Source of the DNA: Phycisphaera mikurensis
GTDB taxonomy: Bacteria; Planctomycetota; B15-G4; JADJEK01
NCBI GenBank assembly: GCA_020723465.1
Contig: DYIW01000014.1
Location: forward strand, 1-37,500
DNA length: 37,500 nt
Reading direction: 5' to 3'
Part shown: piece by piece, positions 36,514 through 37,500 of the stretch
Position numbering within the stretch: the first letter of the stretch is position 1
How the letters are laid out: every line of letters begins with the position of its first letter
Notes under the pieces: model-generated
What the model was told of the DNA's origin: nothing
Database searches by the model: none
The model's input: the letters and a program-made list of their open reading frames with translations, nothing else
Program-made: the position numbers and the translations under genes

Positions 36514-37380
36514 TTGAACGGACCCGACATCGCCCTGCTCGAGCTCGACGGCCGCGCCGGCCGCATGCGCATCGCGCTGCGCGCGGACTGCCGCGAGGAC
36601 ATCGTGCTGCGCGCGCTGCTCGACCCGGACGCTTTTGTGCCCGCGCCCAGGAAGCGCAGCCAGGAGCGCAAGGCCGCGAGCCGGCGCGCGGTGCACTCCT
36701 TTCGGGCGGACCTCTGCGGCCGCCGCGAGCGCCTCTACCTCAAGCTCTACCGCGTGCGCACGCCCAAGGACGTGCTCGAGGAGCTGTTCCTGGGCAAGCG
36801 CGCCCTGCGCTCACTTCGGACCGGGCTCGAGGCGGAACGTCGCGGTATCGCCGTGCCGCGCCATCTCGGCGCGAGCCACCGCCAGGTGCCCGCGCGCTGG
36901 CCGGCGCGTTCCGTGCTGCTCATGCTCGGCGTCCCGCACAACCGCGACGTGCGCACCGTGCTGGCGCACGACCTGCAGGGGGCGGCGCGCGCCGAGCAGC
37001 GGCGACGGCTGCTGCGCGCGCTCGGCAAGCTGGCGGGCGAGGCTCACGGCCGCGGCCTCATCCACTCCGACCTGAAGATCAGGAACGTCTTCGTGCGCCA
37101 GGTCGACCCGCCGGATCTCGTCCTGATCGACCTCGACCGCGCGCGCTTCCTGCCGCCGGGCGCGACGCGCGGCCTGGCGCGCCAGGCATGGGACCTGCGT
37201 ACTCTCCTCGCCTCGCTGCGCGGCCGGGTTTCCCCCGCGGAGCAGCGCCGCGTGCTCGCCGCCTACCTGCGCGCCCGGCGCCTGCCGCGCGCCGGCCGCC
37301 GGCGCCTGCTGTGCTTCACCGCGCTCCTCGGCCTGCGCGCGCGGCTGCCAGCGGCGCGCGAGCGTCCGCGCGACGCGTGA
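36514..37380 (+). CDS. Kdo/WaaP-type lipopolysaccharide kinase-like protein
   Basis: A 288-residue protein of the protein-kinase-like fold used by WaaP, KdkA and InaA. The lysine region ERLYLKLYRVRTPKDVLEELFLGKRAL and the catalytic loop LIHSDLKIRNVFV with Asp186 are present, followed by LVLIDLDRARF with Asp206 as the metal-binding residue of the DFG-like site. LPS kinases phosphorylate sugars of the inner core; here the link is supported by waaA in the same window, but the substrate is not known. TTG 36514 is preferred because AGGAGG ends 4 bp before it; in-frame ATG 36472 would add 14 Ala/Gly-rich residues without a ribosome-binding site. Divergent from the TM/coiled-coil gene. Confidence 0.87.
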   Translation: MNGPDIALLELDGRAGRMRIALRADCREDIVLRALLDPDAFVPAPRKRSQERKAASRRAVHSFRADLCGRRERLYLKLYRVRTPKDVLEELFLGKRALRSLRTGLEAERRGIAVPRHLGASHRQVPARWPARSVLLMLGVPHNRDVRTVLAHDLQGAARAEQRRRLLRALGKLAGEAHGRGLIHSDLKIRNVFVRQVDPPDLVLIDLDRARFLPPGATRGLARQAWDLRTLLASLRGRVSPAEQRRVLAAYLRARRLPRAGRRRLLCFTALLGLRARLPAARERPRDA

Positions 37381-37384
37381 CATC

Positions 37385-37495
37385 GGGAACTGGTGGAGAC
37401 GGGCTGACGGGACACGGCCGCGACCGCTCCTCGCCGCGCGTCCCCGCGCGGAGCACCCTTCTGGGGCGGGAGCGGGCTCCCCTCCCGCCCGCGAC
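37385..37495. repeat. Family 2 dispersed copy, partial, at window edge
   Basis: Contains CTGGTGGAG, ACGGCCGCGACCGCTC, then directly CCGCGCGTCCCCGCGCGG and GGGGCGGGAGCGGGCTCC, with a deletion of the CCGGTT hairpin part. Both remaining stems (7 and 9 bp) are intact while the loop of the second differs from the array units. It follows the kinase-like gene; the copy may continue past the edge. It shows the family is dispersed, not only tandem. Confidence 0.85.
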
Positions 37496-37500
37496 CGGTC

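Overview
The window is GC-rich bacterial DNA (roughly 70 % G+C by eye) with dense, mostly minus-strand genes and many GTG starts. LPS genes (waaA, and a Kdo/WaaP-type kinase at the right edge), lspA and lipoprotein or signal-peptide proteins point to a Gram-negative cell envelope. Several traits suggest Planctomycetota or a nearby PVC-type lineage: a DUF1559-like prepilin with an H..DG motif, MetK with GMGHPDK where the usual form is SEGHPDK, small MJ0042-type zinc-ribbon/TM proteins, a C4 TraR/DksA protein with a Lys/Ala-rich tail, and HEAT or TPR-like secreted proteins. This assignment is inference; no rRNA or tRNA is present to confirm it.

Layout. 1-7545 (all minus): secA, waaA, metK, a prepilin-like gene, a lipoprotein and the start of a pyruvate kinase. 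7546-11674: a periplasmic transglutaminase-like protein, two tandem paralogous secreted CxxC proteins, and large repeat-rich intergenic stretches. 11675-14696 (minus): dksA-like, lspA, pyrD, then separately a response regulator with an unknown N-terminal domain. 14796-15689 (plus): a Xer-type recombinase, divergent from dksA. 15700-20685 (minus): TPR-like protein, uvrB, uvrC. 20847-23497 (plus): two zinc-ribbon/TM proteins. 23568-25512 (minus): HEAT protein and a NIL-domain protein. 25593-31772 (minus): a signalling locus of receiver, Cache histidine kinase, receiver, degenerate kinase/phosphotransferase, receiver, TSUP anion transporter, 3-TM protein and double receiver. 31917-36375 (minus): TM/coiled-coil protein, asnS, EpmA-like ligase, secreted protein. 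36514-37380 (plus): LPS-kinase-like protein.

Two undescribed-looking repeat families stand out. Family 1 (about 215 bp) has three long copies and one 3' fragment. Every copy lies between co-directional genes and points the same way as the gene downstream; in one case its last bases supply the probable GTG start. Family 2 is a 231-bp unit, tandem at 10850-11440 with further pieces at 11578-11648 and 37385-37495. Each complete unit carries three perfect hairpins. These repeats, and the receiver-kinase-transporter locus at 25593-31772, are the best candidates for new biology here. Other points are two intergenic regions where divergent promoters appear to share one -10 box, a probable pair of compensating frameshifts in the gene at 22439, and an insertion of about 90 residues in SecA.
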